Shown: positions 18,198 to 27,180, counted from the stretch's first letter. The stretch: DNA of 64,000 nt from WS-2 sp036507005 (GCA_036507005.1 DASXQT010000072.1:1-64000); one strand, 5' to 3'. Numbers and translations are program-made. The notes: generated by a model from the sequence alone, not told the origin.

Positions 18198-18783
18198 GCG
18201 CGCGGCCCGCGGCCGCGGGGCGCGCGGTGCGCGCGGGCGCCCGCGGGCGCGACGAGCGCGCGCCTCGCGGGCGCCGATCGCGGGCCCGGTGCGCATCCTG
18301 TTCCTGGACGTGGACGGCACGCTCACCGACGGCGTGATCGGCTTCGCCGGCGACGGCGACTTCCGGCAGTTCTTCGTGCGCGACGGGATCGCGCTCGAGT
18401 GGGCGCGTGACCTGGGGCTGCTCCCGGTCGTGATCTCGGGGCGCAGCTCGCTCGCCGTCGCGGCCCGCATGGCCGACCTGAGGCTCGAGCACTACCTGGG
18501 CGAGCGCGACAAGGTGGCGGTGGCGGAGAAGGTGATGGGGCGCGAGGGCGTGGACTGGGGCGAGTGCGCGATGGTGGGCGACGACCTGCCCGACGTGCCG
18601 CTGCTCCGGCGCGTGGGGTGGCCGATCGCGGTCTCCGACGCGGCGCCCGAGGTGCTCGCGGTCGCGCGCACGGTGACGCGGCAGCGCGGCGGCCGGGGCG
18701 CGGTGCGCGAGGTGGTGGAGATGCTGCTGCGCCACAACCGCGCCTGGCCGCGGGTGCTTGAGCGCTACGAGGCGGCCGAGTGA
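18190..18783 (+). CDS. kdsC: Kdo-8-phosphate phosphatase (HAD family)
   Basis: 197 aa. It removes phosphate from Kdo-8-P to release Kdo. HAD motif I is FLDVDGTLTDG (two catalytic Asp), followed by FFVRDGIALEWA, motif II in VVISGRSS, the motif III Lys region and motif IV CAMVGDDLPDVPLLRRVG. The N-terminal ~30 residues are an Arg/Gly/Ala-rich extension absent from typical KdsC, so translation might begin later, though no better start codon is obvious. The GTGA overlap with kdsD shows coupling. Confidence 0.95.
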   Translation: MPERAARGRGARGARGRPRARRARASRAPIAGPVRILFLDVDGTLTDGVIGFAGDGDFRQFFVRDGIALEWARDLGLLPVVISGRSSLAVAARMADLRLEHYLGERDKVAVAEKVMGREGVDWGECAMVGDDLPDVPLLRRVGWPIAVSDAAPEVLAVARTVTRQRGGRGAVREVVEMLLRHNRAWPRVLERYEAAE

Positions 18784-19775
18784 AGCGCGCGCCAGCCTCG
18801 AAGGGGCGCGGCGACCTGCTGGAGCTGGCACGCGCGGTGGTGCGCACCGAGGCCGGGGCGATCGCGGCGCTCGAGGCCGGGCTCGGGGAGGAGTTCCTCG
18901 CCGCGGTCGGGATCCTCGCCGCCTGCCGCGGCAAGGTGATCGTCTCGGGCGTGGGGAAGTCGGGGCTCATCGCCCACAAGCTCGCGGCCACCTTCACCAG
19001 CACCGGCACGCCCGCCGTGTTCCTGCACCCGTCCGACGCGCTCCACGGCGACGCCGGGCTCTTCACGCCGGGCGATGCCGCGCTGTTCGTCTCGAAGAGC
19101 GGCGAGAGCGACGAGCTCCTCGCCCTGATGCCCTACCTCGAGCGGCACGGCATCCCGCTGGTGAGCATCGTCGCCACGCCGCAGAGCGCGCTGGCACGGC
19201 GCTCGAAGGCGGCGCTCGTCACCGGCCCGGTGCGCGAGGCCTGCCCCATGGACCTCACGCCCACCACCAGCATCACCGTCGCCCAGGTGATGGGCGACTG
19301 CCTGGCCGTGGCCCTGCTCGAGGCCCGCGGCTTCGCGGCCGAGGACTTCCGCTTCCTCCATCCCGGGGGCGTGATCGGGCGCGCCGCGGCGCGGCGCGTG
19401 GAGGAGCGGATGCACGCGGGCGACGGGCTGCCGCGGGTGAGCGAGGAGGCCAAGCTGCGCGAGGTGATGCTCGAGATCATGAACAAGCGTCTCGGCGTGA
19501 CCACGGTCGTGGATCGCGGCGGCGCGCTGGCCGGCGTGGTCACCGACGGCGACTTCAAGCGCATCCTGGTGCGTCATCCCGATCCCTGGGTGCTGACCGC
19601 GGCCGAGGTGATGACGAAGAGCCCGAGCACGATCGGGAAGGACGCGCTGGTCGCGGCCGCGGTGCGCGCGATGGAGGAGCGCCCGGCCGGCCCGATCACC
19701 GCGCTGGTGGTGGTGGACGAGGGACGGCGCCCGATCGGCGTGCTCCATCTCCACGACTGCCTGCGCGCGGGGTAG
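18780..19775 (+). CDS. kdsD: Arabinose-5-phosphate isomerase
   Basis: 331 aa. It converts ribulose-5-P to arabinose-5-P, the first committed step of Kdo synthesis. An N-terminal SIS domain has VIVSGVGKSGLIAHKLAATF (with STGTP after it) and FVSKSGESDELL. Two C-terminal CBS domains follow from about residue 210 (VMLEIMNKRLGVTTVVD, VVTDGDFKRIL, MTKSPSTI). The length matches KdsD/GutQ. The GTG start overlaps the kdsC stop. It completes the four-gene Kdo set; the order (B, then A, C, D) is nearly pathway-wise. Confidence 0.95.
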   Translation: MKRAPASKGRGDLLELARAVVRTEAGAIAALEAGLGEEFLAAVGILAACRGKVIVSGVGKSGLIAHKLAATFTSTGTPAVFLHPSDALHGDAGLFTPGDAALFVSKSGESDELLALMPYLERHGIPLVSIVATPQSALARRSKAALVTGPVREACPMDLTPTTSITVAQVMGDCLAVALLEARGFAAEDFRFLHPGGVIGRAAARRVEERMHAGDGLPRVSEEAKLREVMLEIMNKRLGVTTVVDRGGALAGVVTDGDFKRILVRHPDPWVLTAAEVMTKSPSTIGKDALVAAAVRAMEERPAGPITALVVVDEGRRPIGVLHLHDCLRAG

Positions 19776-19894
19776 GATTCCGCGCCGGCGGGTGGCGCGA
19801 AGCCGGCGACCGCGCGCACTCCCCGGCGAGCGGAGCGTCCACGGGACGCCGCGGGCTTTCCGAAGTGGTCAAGTCCGTGCGCGCGCGACCCGAT

Positions 19895-19908
19895 AATCCA
19901 ATTGGATT
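19895..19908. promoter_or_regulatory. 14-bp palindrome between kdsD and lptC
   Basis: AATCCAATTGGATT is a perfect dyad in an AT-richer patch about 18 bases before a sigma-54-like element. It may be a regulator-binding site. Confidence 0.4.
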
Positions 19909-19925
19909 GCAACGTGCAACTCGAC

Positions 19926-19941
19926 TGGCACAGGGCGTGCT
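19926..19941 (+). promoter_or_regulatory. Candidate sigma-54 promoter (-24/-12) upstream of lptC-lptB-rpoN
   Basis: TGGCACAGGGCGTGCT matches the consensus TGGCACG-N4-TTGCW, with GG and GC elements 12 bases apart. It lies 41 bases before the lptC ATG. If real, the operon containing rpoN would be under sigma-54. Confidence 0.4.
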
Positions 19942-19981
19942 TGCGACGGCACATACCCTTTGCTAGCGTGGACCTCGACCG

Positions 19982-20611
19982 ATGAACCGGGCCCCCGCTC
20001 TCCGAAGCTGGCGCCGCACGCGCCGGCAGGGCACGCGGCGCGAGTGGTCGAGCACGCCGGCCACCCTGATCGTGGCGCTGGCGCTGCTGCTCTCGGGCTG
20101 CGGCCGCCAGCGCTCGATCGGACCGGTCGGCACGACGGGTGAGTTGCCCGACCAGGAGGTGCGCAACTTCGTGCTCACCGAGACCGATCAGGGCAACCCG
20201 GTGTGGAAGCTCTACGCGCGCTACGCGGCGATGTACGACGCGCGGAACAGCATCGTCGCGCGCGGCGTGCGGGTGGACTTCTACGACGCCCAGGGCGCCA
20301 AGACCTCCGAGCTGAGCGCCCGCGAGGGCGACATCGACCAGCTCAGCCGCGACATGACGGCGCGCGGCAACGTCGTGATCCAGACCTCCGAGGGCACGCG
20401 CATGTCCACCGAGGAGTTGCGCTTCCTGAACCGGACCCAAAAGGTGCGCTCCGACCGCCGGGTGCGGGTCGAGCGCGCGGGCGACGTGCTCACCGGCGTC
20501 GGCTTCGAGAGCGATCCCGGGCTCAAGCACTTCGAGTTCAAGAGCCAGGTGCGGGCCCAGGTGCGCACCCGCTCGGGCGAGCTCACGGCGCCGGGGGGGA
20601 ACCCGCGATGA
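19982..20611 (+). CDS. lptC: LPS export periplasmic protein LptC (lipoprotein form)
   Basis: 209 aa. The basic N-terminus is followed by TLIVALALLLSGC, a lipobox, so this LptC is probably lipid-anchored instead of using a transmembrane helix as in E. coli. The periplasmic part has LptC/OstA-like beta-jellyroll pattern (FVLTETDQGNPVWKLYARYA, then ELSAREGDIDQLSRDMTARGNVVI and EELRFLNRTQKVRSD). LptC carries LPS from LptBFG to the LptA bridge. The ATGA overlap with lptB supports the assignment. lptA, lptF and lptG are not in the window. Confidence 0.88.
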   Translation: MNRAPALRSWRRTRRQGTRREWSSTPATLIVALALLLSGCGRQRSIGPVGTTGELPDQEVRNFVLTETDQGNPVWKLYARYAAMYDARNSIVARGVRVDFYDAQGAKTSELSAREGDIDQLSRDMTARGNVVIQTSEGTRMSTEELRFLNRTQKVRSDRRVRVERAGDVLTGVGFESDPGLKHFEFKSQVRAQVRTRSGELTAPGGNPR

Positions 20612-21384
20612 CGGTCGAGCCCCGCACCGAGCCCACGGCCACGACGACGCCCGACCGAACGGCGGGTGGGCTCACCGCCGAGCACCTGGTGCGCTACTAC
20701 GGGCGCTGGCGGGTGGTGAACGACGTCTCGATCGACGTCCAGCGCGGCGAGATCGTCGGCCTGCTCGGCCCCAACGGCGCGGGCAAGACCACCACCTTCT
20801 ACATGATCGTGGGGCTGCTCCGGCCCAACGCGGGACGCATCCGGATGGACGGCCGCGAGCTGACCCAGGAGCCGGTGTACCGGCGCGCGCGCCTCGGGAT
20901 CGGCTACCTGGCGCAGGAGCCCAGCATCTTCCGCCGGCTCACCGTGCGCGAGAACGTGCTCGCGGTCCTGGAGACCATGCCGCTCACCGCGGTCCAGCGC
21001 CACGAGCGGCTCCAGGTGCTGCTCGACGACCTCAACCTGGCGCACCTCGCGACCCGGCAGGCGAGCCGGCTGTCGGGGGGCGAGCGGCGCCGGGTCGAGA
21101 TCACGCGCGCGCTCGCGCGGCAGCCGCACTACATGCTGCTCGACGAGCCATTCGTGGGCATCGACCCGATCGCGGTGGGGGAGATCCAGGAGATCGTGGC
21201 GCGGCTCCGCACCCGCGGGCTGGGCGTGCTGATCACGGACCACAACGTGCGCGAGACGTTGCGCATCACGGACCGCGCGTACATCATGCACCAGGGACGG
21301 ATCCTGATCCACGGGACCTCCGCGGAGCTGGCGAACGACCCCAAGGCTCGCGAGATTTATCTGGGCGAGCGATTCACGCTCTAG
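20608..21384 (+). CDS. lptB: LPS export ABC transporter ATP-binding protein LptB
   Basis: 258 aa. It is the cytoplasmic ATPase of the LptB2FG complex. Walker A is GPNGAGKTT, the Q-loop region YLAQEPSIFRRLTVREN, the signature LSGGERRRVEI, and Walker B with the LptB hallmark LLDEPFVGIDPIAV; the switch His is in ITDHNVRETL. An extra N-terminal segment of about 20 residues is rich in Thr and Pro. It sits in the conserved order lptC-lptB-rpoN-hpf seen across Gram-negatives. Confidence 0.96.
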   Translation: MTVEPRTEPTATTTPDRTAGGLTAEHLVRYYGRWRVVNDVSIDVQRGEIVGLLGPNGAGKTTTFYMIVGLLRPNAGRIRMDGRELTQEPVYRRARLGIGYLAQEPSIFRRLTVRENVLAVLETMPLTAVQRHERLQVLLDDLNLAHLATRQASRLSGGERRRVEITRALARQPHYMLLDEPFVGIDPIAVGEIQEIVARLRTRGLGVLITDHNVRETLRITDRAYIMHQGRILIHGTSAELANDPKAREIYLGERFTL

Positions 21385-21394
21385 GAACCCGACC

Positions 21395-22831
21395 ATGGAG
21401 ATGAAGCACTCCCTCAACCTGACGATGCGGCCGGCGCTCATCATGACGCCGCGCCTGCAGCAGGCGCTCAAGCTCCTCCAGGTCCCGACCCTCGAGCTCC
21501 AGCAGATCCTGAAGCAGGAGATCATGCAGAACCCTCTGCTCGAGGAGGTGGACGAGGTCACCGAGAGCGAGGACCTCGCCAAGGAGGACTCGCCCGAGGA
21601 GGCGGCCGAGAAGGAGGCCGAGGATCCCGCCGAGGACGACCCGATCGACTGGAGCGAGTACATGCAGGACGGGGCGTTCGACCGTGCCTACGTCCCGCAG
21701 GGCGAGACCTCGATCGAGTTCCTGGAGAAGGTGCCGGTCACGCGCACCACGCTCGCCGAGAGCCTGCTCGAGCAGCTCAACTTCCTCGATGTGCCCCGGG
21801 AGCAGATGCTGCTGGCCGAGTTCCTGGTGGGGTCGCTCGACGACCGCGGCTGGCTCGCCACGCCGCTCGAGGAGGTCGTGGCCTCCACCGGGCGCAGCCC
21901 GGAGGAGTGCGAGCGCGTGCTGCGGGTGATCCAGGCGCTCGAGCCGGTCGGGGTCGGGGCCCGCGACCTGCGCGAGTGCCTGCTCATCCAGCTCGAGGCG
22001 CGCGGCGAGAAGGACACGCTGCCGTGGCGGATCATCGCCGAGCGCTTCGACCACCTGGTGAACCGGCGCTTTCCCGAGATCGCGCGCCAGCTCAAGTGCT
22101 CGGTGGAGGAGGTCCAGTCCGCCGCCGACGTGATCGCCACGCTCAACCCGCGCCCCGGTCTCCAGGTCTCGGCCGACGACCCGCGCTACGTGGTGCCGGA
22201 CCTGCTGGTGGAGCGGGTGGGCGAGGACTACCTGGTGCTCCTGAACGACCGCCACGTGCCGCGGCTGCGCATCTCGTCGGCCTACGAGGGCGTGCTGCGG
22301 GAGAAGAAGAAGTCGGAGTGCACGGACGGCGAGGTCAAGACCCGCGACTACATCCAGAGCAAGCTGAACTCGGCGCGCTGGCTGATCCAGACCATCGAGC
22401 AGCGCCGCCGCACGATGATCAAGGTGATGAACTGCATCATCCGCGAGCAGCGCGAGTTCTTCGACAAGGGGATCGCCTTCCTCCGGCCGCTCACGCTCCA
22501 GCAGGTGGCGCGCCAGATCGACATGCACGAGTCCACGGTCAGCCGGGTGTGCAGCGGCAAGTATGTGCAGTGCCCGCGCGGGGTGTTCGAGCTCAAGTTC
22601 TTCTTCTCGAGCGGCCTCGAGACCGACGACGGCGAGGACGTCTCGGCGCGCACCGCGAAGGACATCATCCGCACCCTCATCGAGGAGGAGAACAAACGCG
22701 GTCCGCTCTCGGACCAGCGGATCGCCGAGCTGCTGCGCGAGAAGGGACTGCGCATCGCGCGCCGCACCGTGGGCAAGTATCGTGAACAGCTGAGCATCCT
22801 GCCGGCGCGCTTCCGCCGACGGGTCGCGTGA
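21395..22831 (+). CDS. rpoN: RNA polymerase sigma-54 factor
   Basis: 478 aa. The Gln/Leu-rich region I begins MEMKHSLNLTMRPALIMTPRLQQALKLLQ. It is followed by an acidic region II, a core-binding region, a DNA-binding region and the C-terminal RpoN box ARRTVGKYREQL. Sigma-54 promoters need AAA+ activators; none is encoded here. The ATG is 10 bases after lptB. A TGGCAC-N6-TGC element upstream of lptC suggests possible autoregulation, unproven. Confidence 0.97.
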   Translation: MEMKHSLNLTMRPALIMTPRLQQALKLLQVPTLELQQILKQEIMQNPLLEEVDEVTESEDLAKEDSPEEAAEKEAEDPAEDDPIDWSEYMQDGAFDRAYVPQGETSIEFLEKVPVTRTTLAESLLEQLNFLDVPREQMLLAEFLVGSLDDRGWLATPLEEVVASTGRSPEECERVLRVIQALEPVGVGARDLRECLLIQLEARGEKDTLPWRIIAERFDHLVNRRFPEIARQLKCSVEEVQSAADVIATLNPRPGLQVSADDPRYVVPDLLVERVGEDYLVLLNDRHVPRLRISSAYEGVLREKKKSECTDGEVKTRDYIQSKLNSARWLIQTIEQRRRTMIKVMNCIIREQREFFDKGIAFLRPLTLQQVARQIDMHESTVSRVCSGKYVQCPRGVFELKFFFSSGLETDDGEDVSARTAKDIIRTLIEEENKRGPLSDQRIAELLREKGLRIARRTVGKYREQLSILPARFRRRVA

Positions 22832-22879
22832 CGGCGCGGCGCCGGCAGGCAGGCTCCCGGGGCCGAGAGAGGTAAGCCG

Positions 22880-23254
22880 ATGCAGATCCTCACCACCGTA
22901 CGTCACTGCGAGCTCGATCCCGAGGTCCGGCTCCACGCGCACCAGCGCCTCGAGAAGCTCGGGAAGTTCGCCCGCGACATCCGCGAGGCCCACCTGATCG
23001 TCACCGCCGAGCGCTACCGGCACAGCGCCGAGATCACGGTCCGGCTCAACCACCACGAGCTCGTGAGCCGCGAGGAGTCCAACGAGCCTCGCACCGCGAT
23101 CGACCTCGCGGCCGACCGCCTCGAGCAGCAGCTTCGGCGCTTCAAGGAGAAGCGCGTCGGGCGCAAGCGGGAAGCGCGCGGCGGCGACCGGTCCCCGGAG
23201 CCTTCGGCGCAAGCCGAATCGCCCGGGGAAGAAGACTTCTCCGGAGAGGACTGA
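22880..23254 (+). CDS. hpf: Ribosome hibernation promoting factor (short HPF/YfiA family)
   Basis: 124 aa. The residues up to about 100 form the beta-alpha-beta S30EA domain (QILTTVRHCELDPEVRLHAHQRLEKLGKF, HLIVTAER, DLAADRLEQQLRRFKEK). A charged, acidic tail of about 25 residues replaces the dimerising C-terminal domain of long HPF. It binds the 30S decoding centre in stationary phase. The position after rpoN is classic. A 6-base gap leads into hprK. AGAGAGG precedes the ATG. Confidence 0.92.
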   Translation: MQILTTVRHCELDPEVRLHAHQRLEKLGKFARDIREAHLIVTAERYRHSAEITVRLNHHELVSREESNEPRTAIDLAADRLEQQLRRFKEKRVGRKREARGGDRSPEPSAQAESPGEEDFSGED

Positions 23255-23260
23255 GACGCG

Positions 23261-24232
23261 GTGAAGTCCCTGAGCGTCGCACGCCTGTTCGAGGACCAGC
23301 GGCAGGAGCTCCAGCTCGAGCAGCTCACCGAGACCCTGGCCTCGCGCCGGGAGATCACGGTGAGCGACATCCACCGCCCGGGGATGGCCCTCATGGGGTT
23401 CGTCGAGAACTTCCTCCCCGAGCGCATCCAGATCATGGCGCAGACCGAGCTCACCTACCTGGCCTCGCTCTCGCCGGTGGGCGTGCGCGAGGCGGTCGAC
23501 CGGCTGTTCCAGTTCTCGATGCCGCTGATCGTGGTGTGCAAGGGCCTCGAGGTGCCGCCCTACCTGCTCCAGCGCGCGAACCAGGAGCAGGTGCCGGTGC
23601 TGCGCACCCCCCTGAGCACCACGCCCTTCATCCACTCGCTCACCGCGTACCTGGACCACATGTTCGCCCCCGAGCTCACGGTGCACGGCTCGCTGGTGGA
23701 CGTCTACGGCTGCGGGCTGCTGTTCACCGGGCGCAGCGCGATCGGCAAGTCGGAGACCGCGCTCGACCTGGTGGAGCGCGGCCACCGCCTGGTGGCGGAC
23801 GACGTGGTCACGATCACGCGGCGCCACGGCGACGTGCTGATCGGGAGCGGCAACCAGCTCCTGCGGCACCACATGGAGATCCGCGGCCTCGGGATCATCG
23901 ACGTGCAGGCCGTCTTTGGAATTCGAGCCATCCGGCTGCAGAAGCGGGTCGAGGTGGAGGTGAACCTGGGCGAGTGGTCGGCCGACGTGGAGTACGAGCG
24001 GGTCGGGCTCGACGAGCGCAAGACCACGCTGCTCGACGTGGAGATCCCCTACGTCCAGGTGCCCATCACCCCGGGCAAGAACATCACCGTGATCGCCGAG
24101 GTGATCGCGCTCAACTACCTGGTGAAGGTCTACGGCGGCTACTCGCCGGCCGAGCGCCTCAACCGCCACCTGGTCGAGCTGATGAAGCGCAAGAGCGCGG
24201 CGCGGGCCTGGGTGCGCGAGGACACCGAATGA
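23261..24232 (+). CDS. hprK: HPr kinase/phosphorylase
   Basis: 323 aa. It phosphorylates Ser46 of HPr with ATP or PPi and reverses the reaction, linking energy state to carbon control. The N-terminal domain resembles DRTGG-like folds. The C-terminal kinase has the histidine in VHGSLVDVYG, the P-loop GRSAIGKSE (about residues 157-165), VADD and the family signature MEIRGLGIIDVQAVFG. The GTG start is 6 bases after hpf. The ATGA overlap with EIIA and a downstream HPr with intact Ser46 show a working circuit. It resembles HprK of deltaproteobacteria-like gene order, but rapZ is missing. Confidence 0.96.
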   Translation: MKSLSVARLFEDQRQELQLEQLTETLASRREITVSDIHRPGMALMGFVENFLPERIQIMAQTELTYLASLSPVGVREAVDRLFQFSMPLIVVCKGLEVPPYLLQRANQEQVPVLRTPLSTTPFIHSLTAYLDHMFAPELTVHGSLVDVYGCGLLFTGRSAIGKSETALDLVERGHRLVADDVVTITRRHGDVLIGSGNQLLRHHMEIRGLGIIDVQAVFGIRAIRLQKRVEVEVNLGEWSADVEYERVGLDERKTTLLDVEIPYVQVPITPGKNITVIAEVIALNYLVKVYGGYSPAERLNRHLVELMKRKSAARAWVREDTE

Positions 24233-24627
24233 GCGCGCGCGTCCCGGCCCTGCTCGTCATGCACGCCGATCTCTCCGACGCCCTGCTGCGGGCGGCGGCG
24301 GCGGTGGCGGGTCCGTTCGAGGGAGTGGAGTCGCTCTCGAACACCGGCCTGTCGCGCGCCGCGCTCGAGGAGGAGATCGCCCGCCGGGTCGAGGCCTGGA
24401 CCGAGGGCGGCCTGGTCCTGACCGACTTCTGGGGCGGCTCGTGCCACGTGTGCGGCGCGAGCGTGGCACGCGGGCGCGGCGAGGTGGTGATCGTGACCGG
24501 CATCAACCTCCCCACGCTGATCGACTACCTGCACAACCGCGAGAAGTACGGGGTGATCGAGCTCGCGGAGCGCCTGCAGAAGAAGGGACAGGAGAGCATC
24601 CGACTCCAGCGCGGCCGGGCGGCATGA
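24229..24627 (+). CDS. Mannose-type PTS EIIA domain protein
   Basis: 132 aa. It is the first sugar-specific PTS relay, accepting phosphate from HPr. The phosphorylatable histidine is probably His12 in LLVMHADL, at the end of the first strand as in EIIA-Man. GLVLTDFWGGSCHVCGA corresponds to the family's DLFGGSP block. It overlaps hprK and EIIB by ATGA. The wording of both motifs departs from transport-type EIIA-Man, as is usual for the shorter forms in hprK clusters. Confidence 0.88.
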   Translation: MSARVPALLVMHADLSDALLRAAAAVAGPFEGVESLSNTGLSRAALEEEIARRVEAWTEGGLVLTDFWGGSCHVCGASVARGRGEVVIVTGINLPTLIDYLHNREKYGVIELAERLQKKGQESIRLQRGRAA

Positions 24628-25112
24628 CCTGGATCCTGCACCGGGTGGACGACCGCCTGATCCACGGCCAGGTCGTGATCGCCTACGGCGAGCGCCTGCG
24701 TCCCAAGCGCATCTGGGTGGTGGACGGGCCGGCCGCCGCGAGCTCCTGGGAGCGGTCGCTGCTCACCTCCGCGGCCCCCGGCGTCGACGTGCGGGTGGTG
24801 ACCGTGGCCGAGGCGGCCGCGGCCTACGCCGCGGAATCCGGCGAGCCCGGGGGCGCGTTCCTGCTGGTGCGCGACCTCGCCACCGCGCTCGAGCTGGTCG
24901 TGGCCGGGGCGGCGGTGGCCGCGTTCAACCTGGGCGGGCTCCACTACGCCCCGGGGAAATCCAAGGTCAACGAGTACATCTACCTGGACGAGCGCGACCG
25001 CAGCGCGGCGCGCGCCCTGCTCGAGCGCGGGGTGACGCTCGAGGTCCAGGACGTGCCGGCGACCCGGCCCCAGCCGCTGCGCTCGCTGGTCCCCGAGCTC
25101 GCGACCCCGTGA
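24624..25112 (+). CDS. Mannose-type PTS EIIB protein
   Basis: 162 aa. It takes phosphate from EIIA and passes it to sugar bound in EIIC/EIID. The phosphohistidine is His14 in the family motif RVDDRLIHGQV. Also typical are IWVVDGPAAASSWERSLL and the later FNLGGLHYAPGKSKVNEYIYL. The ATG overlaps the EIIA stop. The following gene is unexpectedly a GH57 enzyme instead of EIIC. Confidence 0.92.
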   Translation: MTWILHRVDDRLIHGQVVIAYGERLRPKRIWVVDGPAAASSWERSLLTSAAPGVDVRVVTVAEAAAAYAAESGEPGGAFLLVRDLATALELVVAGAAVAAFNLGGLHYAPGKSKVNEYIYLDERDRSAARALLERGVTLEVQDVPATRPQPLRSLVPELATP

Positions 25113-25146
25113 GCGTCACGCGTCTCCTCCACTGCTTCGCCCTCCC

Positions 25147-27180
25147 ATGCGATCCGTGACCCTGGTGATCGTGGTCCACAACCACCAGCCGGTCGGCAAT
25201 TTCGACGGCGTGTTCGCCGCGGCCTACGACGACGCCTACGCTCCGTTCCTCGCCCTGCTCGAGCGGCGGCCCGCGCTGCGCGTCGGGCTCCACACCAGCG
25301 GGCCGCTGCTCGAGTGGCTGGCGGCGGAGCGGCCCGCGTACCTCGGGAGGCTGCGCGCCCTGGTCGCGCGCGGACAGGTCGAGCCGTGGGGGGGAGCGAT
25401 GTACGAGCCGATCCTGCCCGCCATCCCCGAGCACGACCGGCAGGGCCAGATCGCGACGATGTCCGATCGCCTCGAGCGCGACCTCGGCGTCCGGCCGCGC
25501 GGCCTGTGGCTCGCCGAGCGGGTGTGGGAACCGGGCCTGGCCTCGAGCCTGGCGCGCGCCGCGGTCGAGTACACCGCGGTCGACGACGCCCACTTCGTCG
25601 CGGCGGGCCTCGAGCGCGACCAGCTCTGGGGCCATTTCCAGACCGAGGACCAGGGGCTTGCGCTCCGCGTGCTGCCCATCCATCGCGAGCTGCGCTACCT
25701 GATCCCGTTCGGCGAGCCCGCCCAGGTGATCGACCTCCTCGCGCGCGTCGCCGAGGGGGGAGAGGGCCGCATCGCGGTGCTGGGCGACGACGGCGAGAAG
25801 TTCGGCGTGTGGCCGGGGACGCGGCGGCGCTGCTGGGAGGAGGGCTGGCTCGAGAAGTTCCTCGACGCCCTGGCCGCGAATCCCTGGATCCAGGTGCGGA
25901 CGCCCGGCGAGGCGATCGCCGCGCACCCCTCGCTCGGGCTCGCCTACCTGCCCTCGGCGTCCTACCACGAGATGCAGGAATGGGCGCTCCCGCCCGCGGC
26001 CCGGGAGCGCTACCACCGCGCTGCCGAGGTGCTCGAGGAGCACTTCGGCGCGGAGGCCCACGACCTGCTGCGCGGCGGTCACTGGCGCGGCTTCCTGGCC
26101 CGCTACCCCGAGTCCAACCGCATGCACAAGCGCATGCTGCGCGTCTCGCGCGCGCTGGCGGCACGCCCGGACGAAGCGGGCGAGGCGTGGCGCGCCGCGC
26201 GCACGCGGCTGTGGCGCGCGCAGTGCAACTGCCCGTACTGGCACGGCGTGTTCGGGGGCCTCTACCTGCCGCACCTGCGCGCGGCGGTCTACCGCGAGCT
26301 GATCGCGGCCGAGACGGCGCTCGCGGACGACGGGGCGCGGATCGAGTGGGGCGACCTCGACCTCGACGGCGTCGGCGACGCGCTGCTCGAGTCGCGCGCC
26401 GCGGCGGCCTGGGTCTCGGCCCGCGGAGCGCGCCTGTGGGGTTTCGACGACCGGCTCCGCTCGTGGAACGTGCTCGACACCCTGGCGCGCCGCCCCGAGC
26501 CCTACCACGCGGCGCTGCGCGCGGCGGCGGTCGGGGCGCGCGAGGGCGAGAGCATCCACGGCGCGCTCACCGCCCGCGAGTCCGGGCTCGCGGCCCTGGT
26601 CGAGCACTACGACCGGGACGGGCGCGACTCGTTCCTCGACCGCTGGAGCGAGCCCGGCGCCGCGCGCGACTGGTCCTCCGAGCGCTTCGAGCGGCTCGCG
26701 AGCCCGGCGGACTCCGTGACGCTGCGCTCGCCCGCGGGGGCGGAGCCCTCGCTCACCAAGCGCTACCGCCTGGCCGAGGACGGCGCGCTCGAGGTGGAGT
26801 ACGCGCTCGAGGCCGGGGGCGCGCGCCAGGGCGAGCTCACGGTCGCGGTCAACCTCGGGCTCCACGTCCCGCAGGCCGACGACCGCTACGTCGAGCTCGA
26901 CGGCGCGCGCCCCTCGGCCCCGCACTTCGGCGCGCGCGCGCGCCACGACGGGGTGACGCGCAGCACGTTCGTGGACCGCTGGGCGGGCCGGCGGGTGGAC
27001 CTCGAGACCGACCGCCGCGCGGCGCTCGAGCGCGAGCCGGTCGAATCGGTCTCGCTCTCGGAGCAGGGGGCGGAGCGCGTGTTCCAGGGCCTCGAGCTGC
27101 GCTACACCTTCGCGGCCGCGCTCGAGGCCGGCCGGCCGTGGCGGCTCCACTTCCGCCTCGCCGCGGGGAGCGCCGCGTGA
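25147..27180 (+). CDS. GH57 4-alpha-glucanotransferase/alpha-amylase-like enzyme
   Basis: 677 aa, no signal peptide, so cytoplasmic. Family GH57 enzymes rearrange or hydrolyse alpha-1,4-glucans. The N-terminal barrel starts VTLVIVVHNHQPVGNFD. The nucleophile Glu is in LAERVWEP (E124; E123 in the Thermococcus glucanotransferase) and the acid Asp in GDDGEKFGVWP (D214/215). LPSASYHEMQEW follows, and the C-terminal beta-rich parts resemble DUF1925/DUF1926. It lies 34 bases after EIIB and its stop overlaps the EIIC GTG. The likely role is turning glycogen or maltodextrin into smaller sugars, linked by position to PTS control. Hydrolase versus transferase is not resolved. Confidence 0.9.
   Translation: MRSVTLVIVVHNHQPVGNFDGVFAAAYDDAYAPFLALLERRPALRVGLHTSGPLLEWLAAERPAYLGRLRALVARGQVEPWGGAMYEPILPAIPEHDRQGQIATMSDRLERDLGVRPRGLWLAERVWEPGLASSLARAAVEYTAVDDAHFVAAGLERDQLWGHFQTEDQGLALRVLPIHRELRYLIPFGEPAQVIDLLARVAEGGEGRIAVLGDDGEKFGVWPGTRRRCWEEGWLEKFLDALAANPWIQVRTPGEAIAAHPSLGLAYLPSASYHEMQEWALPPAARERYHRAAEVLEEHFGAEAHDLLRGGHWRGFLARYPESNRMHKRMLRVSRALAARPDEAGEAWRAARTRLWRAQCNCPYWHGVFGGLYLPHLRAAVYRELIAAETALADDGARIEWGDLDLDGVGDALLESRAAAAWVSARGARLWGFDDRLRSWNVLDTLARRPEPYHAALRAAAVGAREGESIHGALTARESGLAALVEHYDRDGRDSFLDRWSEPGAARDWSSERFERLASPADSVTLRSPAGAEPSLTKRYRLAEDGALEVEYALEAGGARQGELTVAVNLGLHVPQADDRYVELDGARPSAPHFGARARHDGVTRSTFVDRWAGRRVDLETDRRAALEREPVESVSLSEQGAERVFQGLELRYTFAAALEAGRPWRLHFRLAAGSAA

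Noticed and set aside
21374..24169. 931-codon minus-strand frame across rpoN, hpf and hprK
   Set aside because: Antisense shadow of three clear genes with a composition typical of GC-rich antisense frames.
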